A stretch of 61,899 nucleotides of DNA. It comes from Terriglobia bacterium. Lineage in GTDB: Bacteria > Acidobacteriota > Terriglobia > Terriglobales > Acidobacteriaceae. Positions 1 to 9,280 of this stretch are shown here, one piece after another. The position numbers and the translations under genes are program-made. The DNA lies in contig JAIQFH010000047.1 of NCBI GenBank assembly GCA_020073385.1, positions 1-61,899 on the forward strand, written 5' to 3'. Positions within the stretch are counted from its first letter, which is position 1. Each line of letters starts with the position of its first letter. The notes under the pieces are model-generated. The model worked only from the letters and a program-made list of their open reading frames with translations, had not been told where the DNA came from and ran no database searches.

Positions 1-1
1 C

Positions 2-367
2 GACAAGTTCACCTTCAAGATGGCGCTTGATGGCTCTTGGCTTACTTACCACATCGATCAAACGAAAGGGCCACTCCAAGGAAAACGGACACTGGTCGGC
101 TGGGGCACTTGGGACGCTAACGCGAAGGTACACGTCCGGCGAGACATGAACATAGGCGGCTCACGCGTGGACGTGACCGCGCTCGGATGGGACGGCGACA
201 AGCTAGTCTTCACGGGCGACATGATCGCGAATGATGAGAAGCTACTTATCCAGCAGACCTTCACCAAGAAAGGCGATGCGGCCTACGATTGCACCCTCGT
301 GGTGACAGGCGCAGAAGGCAAACCGATGGAGTGGGAAGAGGAGAGTTGCAGGAAGGTCGGGAAATAA
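2..367 (+). CDS. DUF1579-like protein, 5' end outside window
   Basis: The reading frame is open from base 2, reading DKFTFKMALDGSW, so the ATG at 20 is probably internal and the gene begins upstream of the window. The visible 121 residues alternate beta-strand-like stretches with turns (WGTWDANAKVHVRRDM, LGWDGDKLVFTGDM). They end in EEESCRKVGK with one Cys near the C-terminus. This resembles small beta-barrel proteins of the DUF1579 kind, whose function is unknown. No signal peptide can be assessed because the start is missing. The family assignment rests on overall pattern only, not on a catalytic motif. Confidence 0.6.
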   Translation, partial: DKFTFKMALDGSWLTYHIDQTKGPLQGKRTLVGWGTWDANAKVHVRRDMNIGGSRVDVTALGWDGDKLVFTGDMIANDEKLLIQQTFTKKGDAAYDCTLVVTGAEGKPMEWEEESCRKVGK

Positions 368-476
368 GTGATTGGGATTGTGCAGTACTGCACGCGGCGA
401 CGGTGACCCTTGCAGGCTGGAGAGCCCATAGCTCTGGATGATCCGTAGGCTAAACTATCGACAGAGGTCTCCCCGG

Positions 477-683
477 ATGACAACCCCAGCCAACGCCATC
501 AGAGACGAAATCCGAGACTTAATTCACGCACAGATTGAGGTTTTCGGCCAACCTGCCTGCTTAACATCTTCCGAACTAGAGGAGTGTCGCCGTCGCGCCG
601 AAAGAATAAAACTCCTTGGCCAAGAACTCGACCGTGTTGGTCGAATGACGATTGTGGACGAGCGGATTGGGCGAGCATCATGA
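477..683 (+). CDS. small helical hypothetical protein
   Basis: This is a 68-residue protein read from the ATG at 477 (MTTPANAIRDEIRDLIHAQ), preferred to the ATG at 438 because the extra N-terminus (IRRLNYRQRSP) looks non-coding. It is predicted mostly helical, with a central IEVFGQPACLTSSELEECRR segment followed by a basic-acidic helix (AERIKLLGQELDRVG). Similar short proteins occur in acidobacterial accessory regions, but I cannot name a family. The stop codon overlaps the next ATG as ATGA at 680-683, which suggests translational coupling. No function is proposed. Confidence 0.5.
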   Translation: MTTPANAIRDEIRDLIHAQIEVFGQPACLTSSELEECRRRAERIKLLGQELDRVGRMTIVDERIGRAS

Positions 684-940
684 CCGATTGGGGGGCAGTC
701 CTCTCGGCATCGGGGAACTTCAAACCAAATTTCATTTCTGTGGCTCAGGCCAAACGTACAACAGCACCACAAGTGCGCCTATTGTCAGAAGGAAAACAGC
801 CCATTGCGGGTGCGCGGGCCACATTCTTGTGCGTCAACCCCTGCACCCATGCTCCAGTTCCGATTGCACTTGCCAACAACGAAGCCTTCAGTGTCTTCAT
901 AGATCAAGTTCTCAGACGGAGACGGCGTCCTCACGACTGA
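680..940 (+). CDS. possible hypothetical protein, coupled start
   Basis: An 86-residue frame starts at the ATG overlapping the previous stop (ATGA). The sequence begins MTDWGAVLSASGNFKPNF and ends in a run of arginines (RRRRRPHD). It has no recognised motif or membrane segment. The coupled start is the main support. Composition is unremarkable and the frame may be chance, so this is a low-confidence gene. Beyond it, 941-1039 holds nothing recognisable. Confidence 0.3.
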   Translation: MTDWGAVLSASGNFKPNFISVAQAKRTTAPQVRLLSEGKQPIAGARATFLCVNPCTHAPVPIALANNEAFSVFIDQVLRRRRRPHD

Positions 941-1039
941 CTGAGAATACGCCAAGAACCGCAGCGATGTTCCTTTTAGCGGCCTTAAATTTCATACTGA
1001 ACTCACTGCCCTCAGCATGCTTCGCATCTTCCCTCTCTT

Positions 1040-1285
1040 CTACTTTGAAGCCTTTGCAGCTTTGACCTTCGCTTGCGTCGGCGCTTTCAATACCTCTGCC
1101 TCCGCTTGGAGCCAATCGTCCAAGGCGAAGCCGTCAACCCAGCCGCGCTGCTCGTACAAGTCGTAGGCGCGTCGGCGGATGAGTTCCTCAATGTTGCTCG
1201 ATTTCACAAGCTTCGTTGAGCGAGCTTTCCGAGACTTCGACTTGGCTGTTATGGGCGTCACTCCTCGATGAACTGCTGTCGTCAT
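1040..1285 (-). CDS. DUF2934 domain protein
   Basis: This 81-residue protein begins [18 protein letters not shown]. The start at 1285 is chosen because its ATG overlaps the stop of the upstream hydrolase gene as ATGA, a classic coupling signature. A lysine/arginine-rich N-terminus of about 35 residues is followed by the compact DUF2934 core, with [17 protein letters not shown] and [13 protein letters not shown]. The C-terminus is a basic alanine/lysine tail. DUF2934 proteins are small and of unknown biochemical role. They are common in Acidobacteria and Proteobacteria, often in stress or metabolism operons. Nothing here shows what it does beyond being co-expressed with the hydrolase. Confidence 0.75.
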   Translation of the reverse strand: MTTAVHRGVTPITAKSKSRKARSTKLVKSSNIEELIRRRAYDLYEQRGWVDGFALDDWLQAEAEVLKAPTQAKVKAAKASK

Positions 1286-1983
1286 CTGAGATGTTTGTTG
1301 AAGAAGGCGATGATACGGCAACAGGCGTCCTTCGCTGATGGATCGTGGTAACCGATTCCCACTACCTTCAACATCTTGAATAGGGCGTTCTGGTGATTAT
1401 TCAGAAATGAATGCCCAGCGTCAGGATACTCTTTGACATCGTGCTCCACGTTAAGGACAGTCAGGACGCTCTCCAACTCGGCTGCCGCGCCTCGTGCCCA
1501 ACGGTCTTTCGCACCGTAGCTGGCGACGATAGGACACGCGCCTACCAGAAGGCGTTCCGCGTCTTTAGGGATTGCACCGCCGTAGTTGACGCTTGAAGCA
1601 GAGAAGCCATGACGGGGAGCGAGCAAAAGGGCGAATGCCCCGCCCATGCAGAAGCCGATTATTCCAGTCTTGCCAGTACACCCTTCCTGCTTCGTTAGGA
1701 ATATTCGTGCCGCTTCGATGTCGGCGAAGAATTTCCCTTGGCGAGCCACCGCATCGCGCAGGACTGAGAGTATGCAGGCCACCTTCCCTCCGGGATAAAA
1801 CAAATCGGGTGCGACCGCCAAATATCCCTCGCTTGCGAGCCAATCAGCCTGATTCCGCAAGTCTCGGCTCATGCCTGCTGCGTCATGTAATACAACCACA
1901 CCCGCCCACGGGCCACTTCGGGCGGGCATTGCAAGCCATGCCGGGATTTCGCCGGACGTACTGCTGATCTTCACGTCAGCCAT
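1282..1983 (-). CDS. dienelactone hydrolase family protein
   Basis: This is a 233-residue alpha/beta hydrolase of the DLH family, cytoplasmic, with no signal peptide. The unusual Cys-Asp-His triad of the family is visible: Cys112 in GFCMGG, Asp160 in YGAKDRW and His191 in [16 protein letters not shown] near residue 31 matches the oxyanion-side strand. Characterised members open dienelactones in chlorocatechol degradation, but most genomic homologues have unknown lactone or ester substrates. No catechol pathway genes lie nearby, so the substrate is not assignable. The stop overlaps the start of the DUF2934 gene by 4 nt. The 50-residue membrane protein gene is about 118 bp upstream on the same strand. 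Confidence 0.9.
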   Translation of the reverse strand: MADVKISSTSGEIPAWLAMPARSGPWAGVVVLHDAAGMSRDLRNQADWLASEGYLAVAPDLFYPGGKVACILSVLRDAVARQGKFFADIEAARIFLTKQEGCTGKTGIIGFCMGGAFALLLAPRHGFSASSVNYGGAIPKDAERLLVGACPIVASYGAKDRWARGAAAELESVLTVLNVEHDVKEYPDAGHSFLNNHQNALFKMLKVVGIGYHDPSAKDACCRIIAFFNKHLR

Positions 1984-2101
1984 CGGTGTTCTTTCGCCTA
2001 AAGCAAGAAGGCGATTGTATCCCTTCGACGGTGTGGCAGGGTCACTTTCGTGGGCGCAATGCAGGACTGCGCTACCTTCGTCAAGGCAGCCCCTCGCACA
2101 T

Positions 2102-2254
2102 TCAGTTCTTTTTCGCAGCCGCAGACCTCATCGCTGGTTCGCCAAACGCGACACACTGTGCAATCAGCGCAAGCACCCAGATGTACCAAGGAATCGAGTC
2201 ATGATAATGAAATTGCAGGATGACACACACAACGAGGAGCAAGCCTCCCAACAT
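2102..2254 (-). CDS. 50-residue small membrane protein
   Basis: A 50-codon frame starts at the ATG at 2254, preceded by a perfect AGGAGG (2260-2265) with 5-nt spacing, the strongest ribosome binding site in this part of the window. The protein starts [20 protein letters not shown] and continues [19 protein letters not shown]. That gives two short hydrophobic stretches separated by a polar HYHDS turn, and then a charged tail ending AAAKKN, i.e. a small hairpin or one-to-two-pass membrane protein. No family is recognised. It sits upstream of and on the same strand as the dienelactone hydrolase gene. Function is unknown. Confidence 0.6.
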   Translation of the reverse strand: MLGGLLLVVCVILQFHYHDSIPWYIWVLALIAQCVAFGEPAMRSAAAKKN

Positions 2255-2416
2255 AATTCCCTCCTAACGAACTTCTTGGGTCGAAGGGGAACCCTAGCAC
2301 AGCAGCTAGAGCAATTCAGTGAGCAGGAATACGCTTCCTGTGCTTCAATCACAGCATCGCACTTCCGCACACCAATGTGCTTGGGCAGGTGAGCGAGACG
2401 GCTGGAAAATCAAGCT

Positions 2417-3808
2417 ATGCTAACGCCCCGTGCAGAATTCGCCGTCGTCATTCTTGGGACGATCTTCGTATTCATCGGGGTTGCTGCCTGCTGTATTGCG
2501 GCGGTTCGTCGCGGTAACACGGGACGGATTCTGGCGTGGTTTGGCATCTTCAGCGCATTGTATGGAGTCCGCCTGTTTGCCGCAGTGCCTACCGCCTTTA
2601 GCTTGCTGGTCGGCCCCTTTTCGTCGAGCGCCCCGCAAATCGTATGGATCATCACCTACGTCATCATGATTCCCGCATTGTTGTTCTGGGCAGAGCTAAC
2701 TGTAGGGACTTTGCGCCGCATTGCCCGGATCATGGTCATTCCCGCCTCTGCCATTGCTATCGCAGGCACAGCTTCAGTTTTGCTCCATCAATCTCCTGTC
2801 AGATTCATGCCATACAACAATGTGCTTGTAATCGGCTCGCTGCTCGCCGTCGCGATAGCGAATGTCGCTCCACGTATCGGGAAACAGTGCTTGCTTATTC
2901 AAAGCCGAGTCTCGGCAGCCGGGACTCTGATTCTGGCGGCTGCGGTTATTCATGACAATCTGAACGGAACGTTTTTCAACCTTCGAAGTTATCCCTTCCT
3001 TGAGCCGCTCGCCTTTGCGCTGTTTGTGTTCTCGCAGGGATGGGTCGCAGCGGCAAAAGTATCTGCGGACGAACGCCGCCTGATCGCCATTGACGACGAA
3101 CTCGCTATCGCCCGTGAGATACAGGCTTCAATCCTCCCCAGTGGCATCCCCGAAGTTAGGCACCTGCGGATCAACGCGACGTATCTTCCGATGACTGCCG
3201 TCGCAGGAGATTTTTACTGGTTCGTCGCCGTCGATCCTCACCGCGCCGGTTTCTTGGTCGCCGATGTTTCTGGGCACGGTGTCCCAGCGGCCCTCATTGC
3301 CTCGATGATTAAGGTTGCAATGCAGTCGGCGGTGACGTGCGCCAATGATCCGCCAGCAGTGCTTCGTGGAGTCGAACGCGCTCTGTCCGGGCAACAGCGC
3401 GGTCAGTTCGTCTCCGCAGCGTACTTATGGCTCGACACTGAGAATCGCAAGGCGCTCTACTCGGCTGCCGGACATCCGCCGCTTCTGCATTGGAGCCAAG
3501 GCAAGCTAGAGAGCATACAAAGCAACGGTCTTATCTTCGGGGTGATGTCGGGATGCGACTATCCGGTGTGCGAGATTTCAATCGCCACGGGTGATCGTTT
3601 CCTGCTGTACACAGATGGGTTGATTGAGCCGGAGAACATCAACGGCGAGTCCTTTGGCGACCGCAAGTTGGAAGAAGTGGTGCGCGAGAGCCAGTTCCGT
3701 CCTTCTTCTGAATTGTCTGACCGATTGCTTTCTGAACTACGGCAGTGGCAGCCTGCATCGGCAGCCCAGCAAGACGACATCACTCTTATCGTCATCGACG
3801 TGCTTTAA
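2417..3808 (+). CDS. membrane-bound SpoIIE-type serine phosphatase
   Basis: This 463-residue protein starts with about seven hydrophobic segments (roughly residues 8-30, 36-56, 70-95, 100-122, 130-150, 158-180 and 190-212). They form a 7-TM sensor-like module. A charged linker (IDDELAIAREIQASILP) leads into a PP2C/SpoIIE-RsbU phosphatase domain at about 235-463. Metal-binding aspartates are visible in AVAGDFYWF, VADVSGHGVPAAL, LLYTDGLIEPEN and QQDDITLIVID. Family members dephosphorylate anti-anti-sigma factors (STAS proteins) in partner-switching modules. No STAS or RsbW-like gene is in the window, so the target is encoded elsewhere. The ligand of the membrane domain is unknown. Confidence 0.92.
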   Translation: MLTPRAEFAVVILGTIFVFIGVAACCIAAVRRGNTGRILAWFGIFSALYGVRLFAAVPTAFSLLVGPFSSSAPQIVWIITYVIMIPALLFWAELTVGTLRRIARIMVIPASAIAIAGTASVLLHQSPVRFMPYNNVLVIGSLLAVAIANVAPRIGKQCLLIQSRVSAAGTLILAAAVIHDNLNGTFFNLRSYPFLEPLAFALFVFSQGWVAAAKVSADERRLIAIDDELAIAREIQASILPSGIPEVRHLRINATYLPMTAVAGDFYWFVAVDPHRAGFLVADVSGHGVPAALIASMIKVAMQSAVTCANDPPAVLRGVERALSGQQRGQFVSAAYLWLDTENRKALYSAAGHPPLLHWSQGKLESIQSNGLIFGVMSGCDYPVCEISIATGDRFLLYTDGLIEPENINGESFGDRKLEEVVRESQFRPSSELSDRLLSELRQWQPASAAQQDDITLIVIDVL

Positions 3809-3818
3809 GAGATGTCAG

Positions 3819-4484
3819 TTACCAGAGGAATGGGATGAGCCGGAAACGGGTGTGGAGACAGTATTCGGAATAGCCGGGTAGCCCTTGGCGAAGGACTTTT
3901 TCTTCGTTGAGGAGACGAAGGACGATCAACGGGATGAGGAGAACGAAGGCAGGCAAGGTGAGGTACGACCCCAGTGCCAAGGGCGTGAAAAGCCACATCG
4001 CGCACATGCCCGTGTACATGGGATGGCGGATGATGCGATACGGGCCGCTGGAAATCACTTCCTGACCGGGCTCGACCTGAATCGTCCGCGAAGCGAAACG
4101 GTTGACCTTCGCAACCCAGAGTGTCGTCGCGAACCCGCCGAAAACGACCGCTTGTGACAGGATCGTTATCCACAGCGGAGAGTGCGACCAACCAAATCGG
4201 TGATCGAGACCGGGAAGCACAAAAGCGACCAGCCAAGCGATGTAGACGAACGTCATGGGGCGTTTCTGCTCGTGGACTTTTTCCTTGAATTGCATCCGGC
4301 GCTCGATCAGTTGGGGATCGTGTTTGTAGAAGTACGTGAAAGCGAAAAGACCGGGGACGAACGAAATCGCAATATAAGCCCAGCCCTGCCAAAACCTCAA
4401 AGAGCCAGCGGGAATGAACAACAAAGCGCCCAACACACCTAAAGCGAGTAAAAATCGAAGTGTCAACCTCGATTTGAGAGTCAT
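3819..4484 (-). CDS. membrane methyltransferase family protein (ICMT/PEMT-like)
   Basis: This is a 221-residue integral membrane protein with about five hydrophobic helices. It carries the signature of the isoprenylcysteine/phospholipid methyltransferase superfamily, GPYRIIRHPMYTG at about residues 147-159, followed by the C-terminal NEEKVLRQGLPGYSEYC stretch. The superfamily uses SAM at the membrane interface. In bacteria the substrates are usually unknown lipids or isoprenoids. The gene starts 16 nt after the stop of the SDR gene on the same strand, so the two are probably co-transcribed. This suggests modification of a lipid-like intermediate, but that is inference only. Confidence 0.8.
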   Translation of the reverse strand: MTLKSRLTLRFLLALGVLGALLFIPAGSLRFWQGWAYIAISFVPGLFAFTYFYKHDPQLIERRMQFKEKVHEQKRPMTFVYIAWLVAFVLPGLDHRFGWSHSPLWITILSQAVVFGGFATTLWVAKVNRFASRTIQVEPGQEVISSGPYRIIRHPMYTGMCAMWLFTPLALGSYLTLPAFVLLIPLIVLRLLNEEKVLRQGLPGYSEYCLHTRFRLIPFLW

Positions 4485-4500
4485 CTGATGACACTCCCGT

Positions 4501-5232
4501 CTAGCTCATATACCACCCACCATTGACCGAAATCGTCTGCCCCGTCATGTAGTCATTCATCGCCAGCATCATCGCCACGGATGCGACATCGTCCACCGAA
4601 CCGAAATGCCCCATCGGAATCAGAGCCGGACTTGCGTTCGGATTGCTGGTCACCATATCCGTGTCAATCAACGCTGGAGCTATCGCGTTCACGGTGATCC
4701 CCTCTTTAGCGAATGAGGAGGCGCAGGAATGCGTCAGCCCTATGATTCCCGCCTTGGACGCGGCGTAGTGCGCCCCGACAGCCCCGCCCGTCTGTGCAGC
4801 CACCGAGGACAAGTTGATGATCCGTCCCCACTTTCTTTGTCGCATACCGCCAATCACAGCCTGCGTCACCAAGAACACCGACTTTAGGTTGACCGTGAGC
4901 ACTTCGTCCCATGCCGCTTCCGTAATCTCCTCAAATTTGCGCGGATGGGCGATTGCGGCGTTGTTGACGAGGATGTCGATCCCTCCGACCTTCGTCTCAA
5001 CCTCCGCGACCATGCGCTTCACTTCGGCGGCGACGGACACGTCAGCCTGAACCGCTATCGCCTTCCGTCCCCCCCCTGTGATTTCGCCGCAGACCGCATT
5101 TGCAGCGTCGGCTCGTTGGCGGTAGTTCACGGCGACATCGGCACCAGCCTTAGCCAGTGCAGTTGCAACTGCGGCTCCGATTCCACGACTGCCGCCAGTG
5201 ACAAGAGCAACTCGATTCTTCAGGTCTTTCAT
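4501..5232 (-). CDS. short-chain dehydrogenase/reductase (FabG-like)
   Basis: This 243-residue classical SDR is read from the ATG giving MKDLKNRVALVTGG. A longer frame to 5289 adds only a basic tail that homologues lack. The NAD(P)-binding TGGSRGIG motif lies at about 12-19, NNAA at about 90, the catalytic Ser in LSSVAAQ near 142, and the YAASK dyad near 155. The C-terminus (TGQTISVNGGWYM) is typical of 3-oxoacyl-ACP reductase-like enzymes. The substrate cannot be told from sequence. It faces hen1 across an intergenic space of about 80 bp and is followed closely by the membrane methyltransferase gene. Confidence 0.9.
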   Translation of the reverse strand: MKDLKNRVALVTGGSRGIGAAVATALAKAGADVAVNYRQRADAANAVCGEITGGGRKAIAVQADVSVAAEVKRMVAEVETKVGGIDILVNNAAIAHPRKFEEITEAAWDEVLTVNLKSVFLVTQAVIGGMRQRKWGRIINLSSVAAQTGGAVGAHYAASKAGIIGLTHSCASSFAKEGITVNAIAPALIDTDMVTSNPNASPALIPMGHFGSVDDVASVAMMLAMNDYMTGQTISVNGGWYMS

Positions 5233-5312
5233 GCCGTCTTGTATGCGTCTGGCTCGCATAGGTGCGCTGAAGCGAAATGCTGCTTCCATTCAGGCATAAT
5301 GGCTCTTCGGCC

Positions 5313-6713
5313 ATGCTCCTCACACTCACCAACACAAGAGTTCCGGCGACCGATTTGGGATACCTGCTCCATAAGAACCCGAATCGCGTCCAGTCATTCG
5401 AATTGTCGTTCGGTAAAGCACACGTGTTTTATCCCGAAGCGTCCTCAGATCGGTGCACGGCTGCGCTGCTGCTCGACGTTGATCCAGTCGGTCTCGTTCG
5501 GTCTCGCCGTGGACCCTCCGGCGAAGGCGGCATGCTGGATCAGTACGTCAACGACCGCCCTTATGTAGCTTCATCGTTCATGAGTGTCGCCATAGCTCGG
5601 ATTTTCAACTCCGCACTGGCGGGGAACAGTAAAGATCGCCCAGAACTCGTAACAGTTCCACTGCCTCTCAGTGCGCGAATTGGCGTCCTGCCGTGCCGTG
5701 GCGGGGAGCAGTTCGTTCGCCGACTGTTCGAACCCCTCGGCTATCAGGTCGTGGCGGAACATCATCCGCTTGACGAGAAGTTTCCCGAATGGGGCGACGG
5801 GGCGTACTACACCGTGGAGATAAGCAAGAACGTTACCTTGCAGGGTTTGCTGACCCATCTCTATGTCCTTATCCCAGTGCTAGACACGGGTAAACACTAT
5901 TGGGTGGGGAAGGATGAAGTCGAAAAGCTGCTACGGCATGGGGAGGGATGGCTACAGTCACATCCTGAGCGTGAGGCAATCGTAAGTCGCTATTTACGCG
6001 GATTCCGAAAGCTGACGCGGGAAGCGTTGGCTCGGCTCACTGAGGATGAATCGCTCGATCCCGACGCGGAACAGGAAACGAAAGAGGAACAGGAACAAGC
6101 GATTGAAGCCCCCATCCGGCTTCACGATGCCCGACTCCAACAGGTCGCAGCGGAACTCAAAACGAGCGGGGCCAAGCGGGTTCTTGATCTTGGCTGTGGG
6201 GAGGGAAAGCTGGTCCGCGAACTGCTGAAGGACAAACAGTTCGAGGAGATCGTCGGAATGGATGTGTCATACCGCAGCCTCGAAGTAGCCGCCGAGCGGC
6301 TCCACTTAGACACCCTGCCGCCGAAGCAGAAGGAGCGGATAAAACTCATTCAGGGCTCACTCATGTATCGGGACAAGCGGCTGACAGGATTCGATGCTGC
6401 CGCTGTCGTCGAGGTCATCGAGCATCTGGATGAACCCCGACTCGCGGCGTTCGAACGGGTGCTGTTTGAGTTCGCCCGTCCGCAAACGGCGGTGCTGACG
6501 ACACCTAACGCGGAATACAACGTGAAGTTCGAGACGCTTCCCGCTGGACAGTTCCGGCACCGTGACCATCGCTTCGAGTGGACTCGTGAGCAGTTCCAGA
6601 AATGGGCGAATGGGGTAGGGGAGAGGTTCGGATACGCGGTGGAGTTCAAGCCCGTGGGTGAAGAGGATCAACAAGTCGGTGCACCGACGCAGATGGGAGT
6701 GTTCCGACAATGA
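5313..6713 (+). CDS. hen1: 3'-terminal RNA ribose 2'-O-methyltransferase Hen1
   Basis: This is a 466-residue protein. The start at 5313 (MLLTLTNTRVPATDLGYLL) matches the conserved N-terminus of bacterial Hen1, and the earlier ATG at 5277 is not conserved-looking. The N-terminal half (about 1-240) is the bacterial Hen1 domain that contacts Pnkp. The C-terminal half is a Rossmann methyltransferase with VLDLGCGEGKLVREL for SAM, EVIEHLDE for the metal site, and HRDHRFEWT. Bacterial Hen1 adds a 2'-O-methyl group at the 3' end of the cleaved RNA before Pnkp ligates it, so the repaired tRNA resists the same ribotoxin. The stop overlaps the pnkp start by ATGA, so the two are coupled. Confidence 0.93.
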   Translation: MLLTLTNTRVPATDLGYLLHKNPNRVQSFELSFGKAHVFYPEASSDRCTAALLLDVDPVGLVRSRRGPSGEGGMLDQYVNDRPYVASSFMSVAIARIFNSALAGNSKDRPELVTVPLPLSARIGVLPCRGGEQFVRRLFEPLGYQVVAEHHPLDEKFPEWGDGAYYTVEISKNVTLQGLLTHLYVLIPVLDTGKHYWVGKDEVEKLLRHGEGWLQSHPEREAIVSRYLRGFRKLTREALARLTEDESLDPDAEQETKEEQEQAIEAPIRLHDARLQQVAAELKTSGAKRVLDLGCGEGKLVRELLKDKQFEEIVGMDVSYRSLEVAAERLHLDTLPPKQKERIKLIQGSLMYRDKRLTGFDAAAVVEVIEHLDEPRLAAFERVLFEFARPQTAVLTTPNAEYNVKFETLPAGQFRHRDHRFEWTREQFQKWANGVGERFGYAVEFKPVGEEDQQVGAPTQMGVFRQ

Positions 6714-9265
6714 AGATCACGGTCCCCGAACTCTCACTAGTCTTGCTCGTCGGTCCTTCGGGCTGTGGGAAATCTACCTTCGCTCGCCAGCATTTCAAGC
6801 CGACCGAGGTTCTGTCGTCGGACTACTGTCGCGGACTGGTATCGGATGACGAAAACGACCAGACTTCAACCAAGGAAGCTTTCGAAGTGCTGCATTTCAT
6901 TGCACGGAAACGACTCGCTGCGGGTCGATTGACCGTGGTTGATGCTACGAACGTGCAGCCTGACTCTCGCAAGCCTCTGGTCGCTTTGGCACGCGAATTC
7001 CATGTGCTCCCGATTGCCATTGTTTTTGACTTCCCGGAAAAGGTCTGCCAAGAACGGAATCGGACCAGACCGAATCGAGATTTCGGCCCCCATGTCGTCC
7101 GTAATCAGGCGCAGCAGCTACGACGTTCGATCCGGGGTTTGGAGCGAGAAGGGTTTCGAGGAGTACACGTTTTCAAGTCTCCTCAGGAACTCGACGGATT
7201 AGAAATCGTGCGGCAGCCGATGTGGACCAATCGACGGACGGAGCACGGGCCGTTCGACATCATCGGTGACGTTCATGGTTGCTTCGATGAACTGCGGGAA
7301 CTGATGACGACGCTTGGCTATTCGATAGAGGGAAACGGTGCGGGACATCGAGTCATAACACCCCAAGGCCGAAAGGCTATCTTCCTCGGGGACTTGGTTG
7401 ATCGTGGGCCGAAAATTCCTGAGGTTCTGAAACTCGTGATGAGTATGGTTGAAGCGGGGACGGCACTCTGTGTACCCGGAAACCATGACATGAAGCTGCT
7501 ACAGAAGTTACGCGGCAAGGATGTGAAGATCGCACATGGCCTTGCTGATTCAATTGCGCAACTTGAAGTCGAACCACCTGAATTCAAGAGCAAGGTTGCT
7601 GACTTCCTCGATGGTCTCATTAGTCATTACGTCCTTGATGATGGAAAGCTGGTCGTAGCGCACGCTGGAATGAAAGAAGAGATGCAGGGGCGCGGTTCTG
7701 GAGCCATTCGTTCGTTTGCTCTCTTCGGGGAGACCACAGGAGAAACGGATGAATTCGGGCTCCCGGTTCGCTACAACTGGGCGGCAGATTATCGAGGCAA
7801 GGCGTCGGTGGTGTATGGGCACACGCCAATCGCCGAGCCGCAGTGGTTAAACCGTACCGTAAATATCGACACTGGATGTGTGTTCGGCGGCAAGCTGACC
7901 GCGCTCCGTTACCCGGAGAAAGAGTTCATCTCCGTGTCGGCTCACAAGACATATTACGAACCTGCGAAGCCCTTGGTGTCGGCGCAACCGACGACCGCTT
8001 TGTCTCAGCAGCACGAGCAGGACGACGTTCTCGACATCGATGATGTCATCGGAAAACGGATTATTGAAACGCGGCTCCACGGGAATCTTACCGTCCGAGA
8101 AGAAAATGCCATCGCTGCACTGGAAGTGATGAGTCGATTTGCCACAAATCCAAAGTGGCTCATCTACCTGCCGCCAACAATGTCGCCCAGCGAAACGACC
8201 AAGCAACCGGGCTTGTTGGAGCACCCTGCTGAGGCGTTTGCGTACTACCAGAAAGAGCACGCGGTGGAGGTCATCTGCGAGCAGAAACACATGGGTTCGA
8301 GGGCCGTAGTGATCGTTTGCCGCAACCGCGATGCAGCGTTGCGTCGATTCGGGGTCGAGCAGGACGAGATTGGCGTCTGCTATACGAGGACAGGCAGGCG
8401 ATTCTTCAACGAGCGGGCGTTAGAGCAAGAATTCCTCGGTCGCATTCAGGCAGCCGCAACCAAGTCCGGTTTGTGGGACGAGCTTGCGACTGACTGGTTG
8501 TGCATCGACTGCGAACTGATGCCGTGGTCGTCGAAGGCGCAGGACTTGCTTCGCCAGCAGTACGCTCCGACAGGGTCGGCTGCCCGCGCTGGTCTTGCAG
8601 CCTCGATAACTGCGTTGCGGACAGCCAGCAAACAGGTGCCAGATGCTTCCGAACTCGCAGGACGCTACGAGGAACGCCGGGTGATGGCAGAGCAATACAT
8701 CGAGGCATATCGCCGCTATTGCTGGACGGTTCACTCGTTGGCGGACCTGAAGCTTGCGCCTTTTCATTTGCTGGCAAGCGAGGGGGCGGTACACGCGGAC
8801 AAAGACCACGTGTGGCACATGACGACGCTGGCTCGCCTTTGCGCCTCTGATCCGGGACTCCTTCTGACAACACCTTACAAAGTCGTCAACCTAAACGACG
8901 GAGTTGGTCAGCAGGACGGCATCGCATGGTGGGAGGAACTCACCGCTTCAGGAGGCGAGGGTATGGTGGTAAAGCCCTCTCAGTTCGTGGGTAGAAATCG
9001 GCGGGGGTTGATCCAGCCAGCCATAAAGTGTCGTGGTCGAGAATATCTTCGAATCATCTACGGACCGGAATACACCGCGCCGGAACATCTCGAACGCCTT
9101 CGTGCACGAGGCCTCGGCACAAAGCGTTCATTGGCTTTGCGGGAATTTGCGCTGGGAATCGAAGCATTGCACCGCTTTGTCGAACGAGAACCGCTCCGGC
9201 GTGTGCACGAGTGCGTCTTCGGTGTCTTAGCGTTGGAAAGCGAACCTGTTGATCCGAGACTTTGA
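6710..9265 (+). CDS. pnkp: polynucleotide kinase-phosphatase-ligase Pnkp
   Basis: This 851-residue, three-domain RNA end-healing and sealing enzyme has the full family length. The 5' kinase domain (about 1-170) has the P-loop GPSGCGKST at 15-23. The central metallophosphoesterase (about 180-420), a 2',3'-phosphatase, carries GDVHGCFDEL, GDLVDRG, PGNHD and AHAGM. The C-terminal adenylyltransferase/ligase domain has Lys526 in EQKHMGSRA as the AMP acceptor, with IDCEL and GGEGMVVKP as later nucleotidyltransferase motifs. Together with Hen1 it repairs RNAs broken by ribotoxins such as anticodon nucleases. Its start is embedded in the end of hen1 (ATGA), so the proteins are made from one mRNA. All three active sites look intact. 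Confidence 0.95.
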   Translation: MKITVPELSLVLLVGPSGCGKSTFARQHFKPTEVLSSDYCRGLVSDDENDQTSTKEAFEVLHFIARKRLAAGRLTVVDATNVQPDSRKPLVALAREFHVLPIAIVFDFPEKVCQERNRTRPNRDFGPHVVRNQAQQLRRSIRGLEREGFRGVHVFKSPQELDGLEIVRQPMWTNRRTEHGPFDIIGDVHGCFDELRELMTTLGYSIEGNGAGHRVITPQGRKAIFLGDLVDRGPKIPEVLKLVMSMVEAGTALCVPGNHDMKLLQKLRGKDVKIAHGLADSIAQLEVEPPEFKSKVADFLDGLISHYVLDDGKLVVAHAGMKEEMQGRGSGAIRSFALFGETTGETDEFGLPVRYNWAADYRGKASVVYGHTPIAEPQWLNRTVNIDTGCVFGGKLTALRYPEKEFISVSAHKTYYEPAKPLVSAQPTTALSQQHEQDDVLDIDDVIGKRIIETRLHGNLTVREENAIAALEVMSRFATNPKWLIYLPPTMSPSETTKQPGLLEHPAEAFAYYQKEHAVEVICEQKHMGSRAVVIVCRNRDAALRRFGVEQDEIGVCYTRTGRRFFNERALEQEFLGRIQAAATKSGLWDELATDWLCIDCELMPWSSKAQDLLRQQYAPTGSAARAGLAASITALRTASKQVPDASELAGRYEERRVMAEQYIEAYRRYCWTVHSLADLKLAPFHLLASEGAVHADKDHVWHMTTLARLCASDPGLLLTTPYKVVNLNDGVGQQDGIAWWEELTASGGEGMVVKPSQFVGRNRRGLIQPAIKCRGREYLRIIYGPEYTAPEHLERLRARGLGTKRSLALREFALGIEALHRFVEREPLRRVHECVFGVLALESEPVDPRL

Positions 9266-9280
9266 GGAATCGGAGTTGTT

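Noticed and set aside
1871..2392. 173-codon plus-strand frame
   Set aside because: It overlaps the hydrolase and the 50-residue membrane gene in antisense, with no ribosome binding site or motif. The opposite strand has much better evidence.
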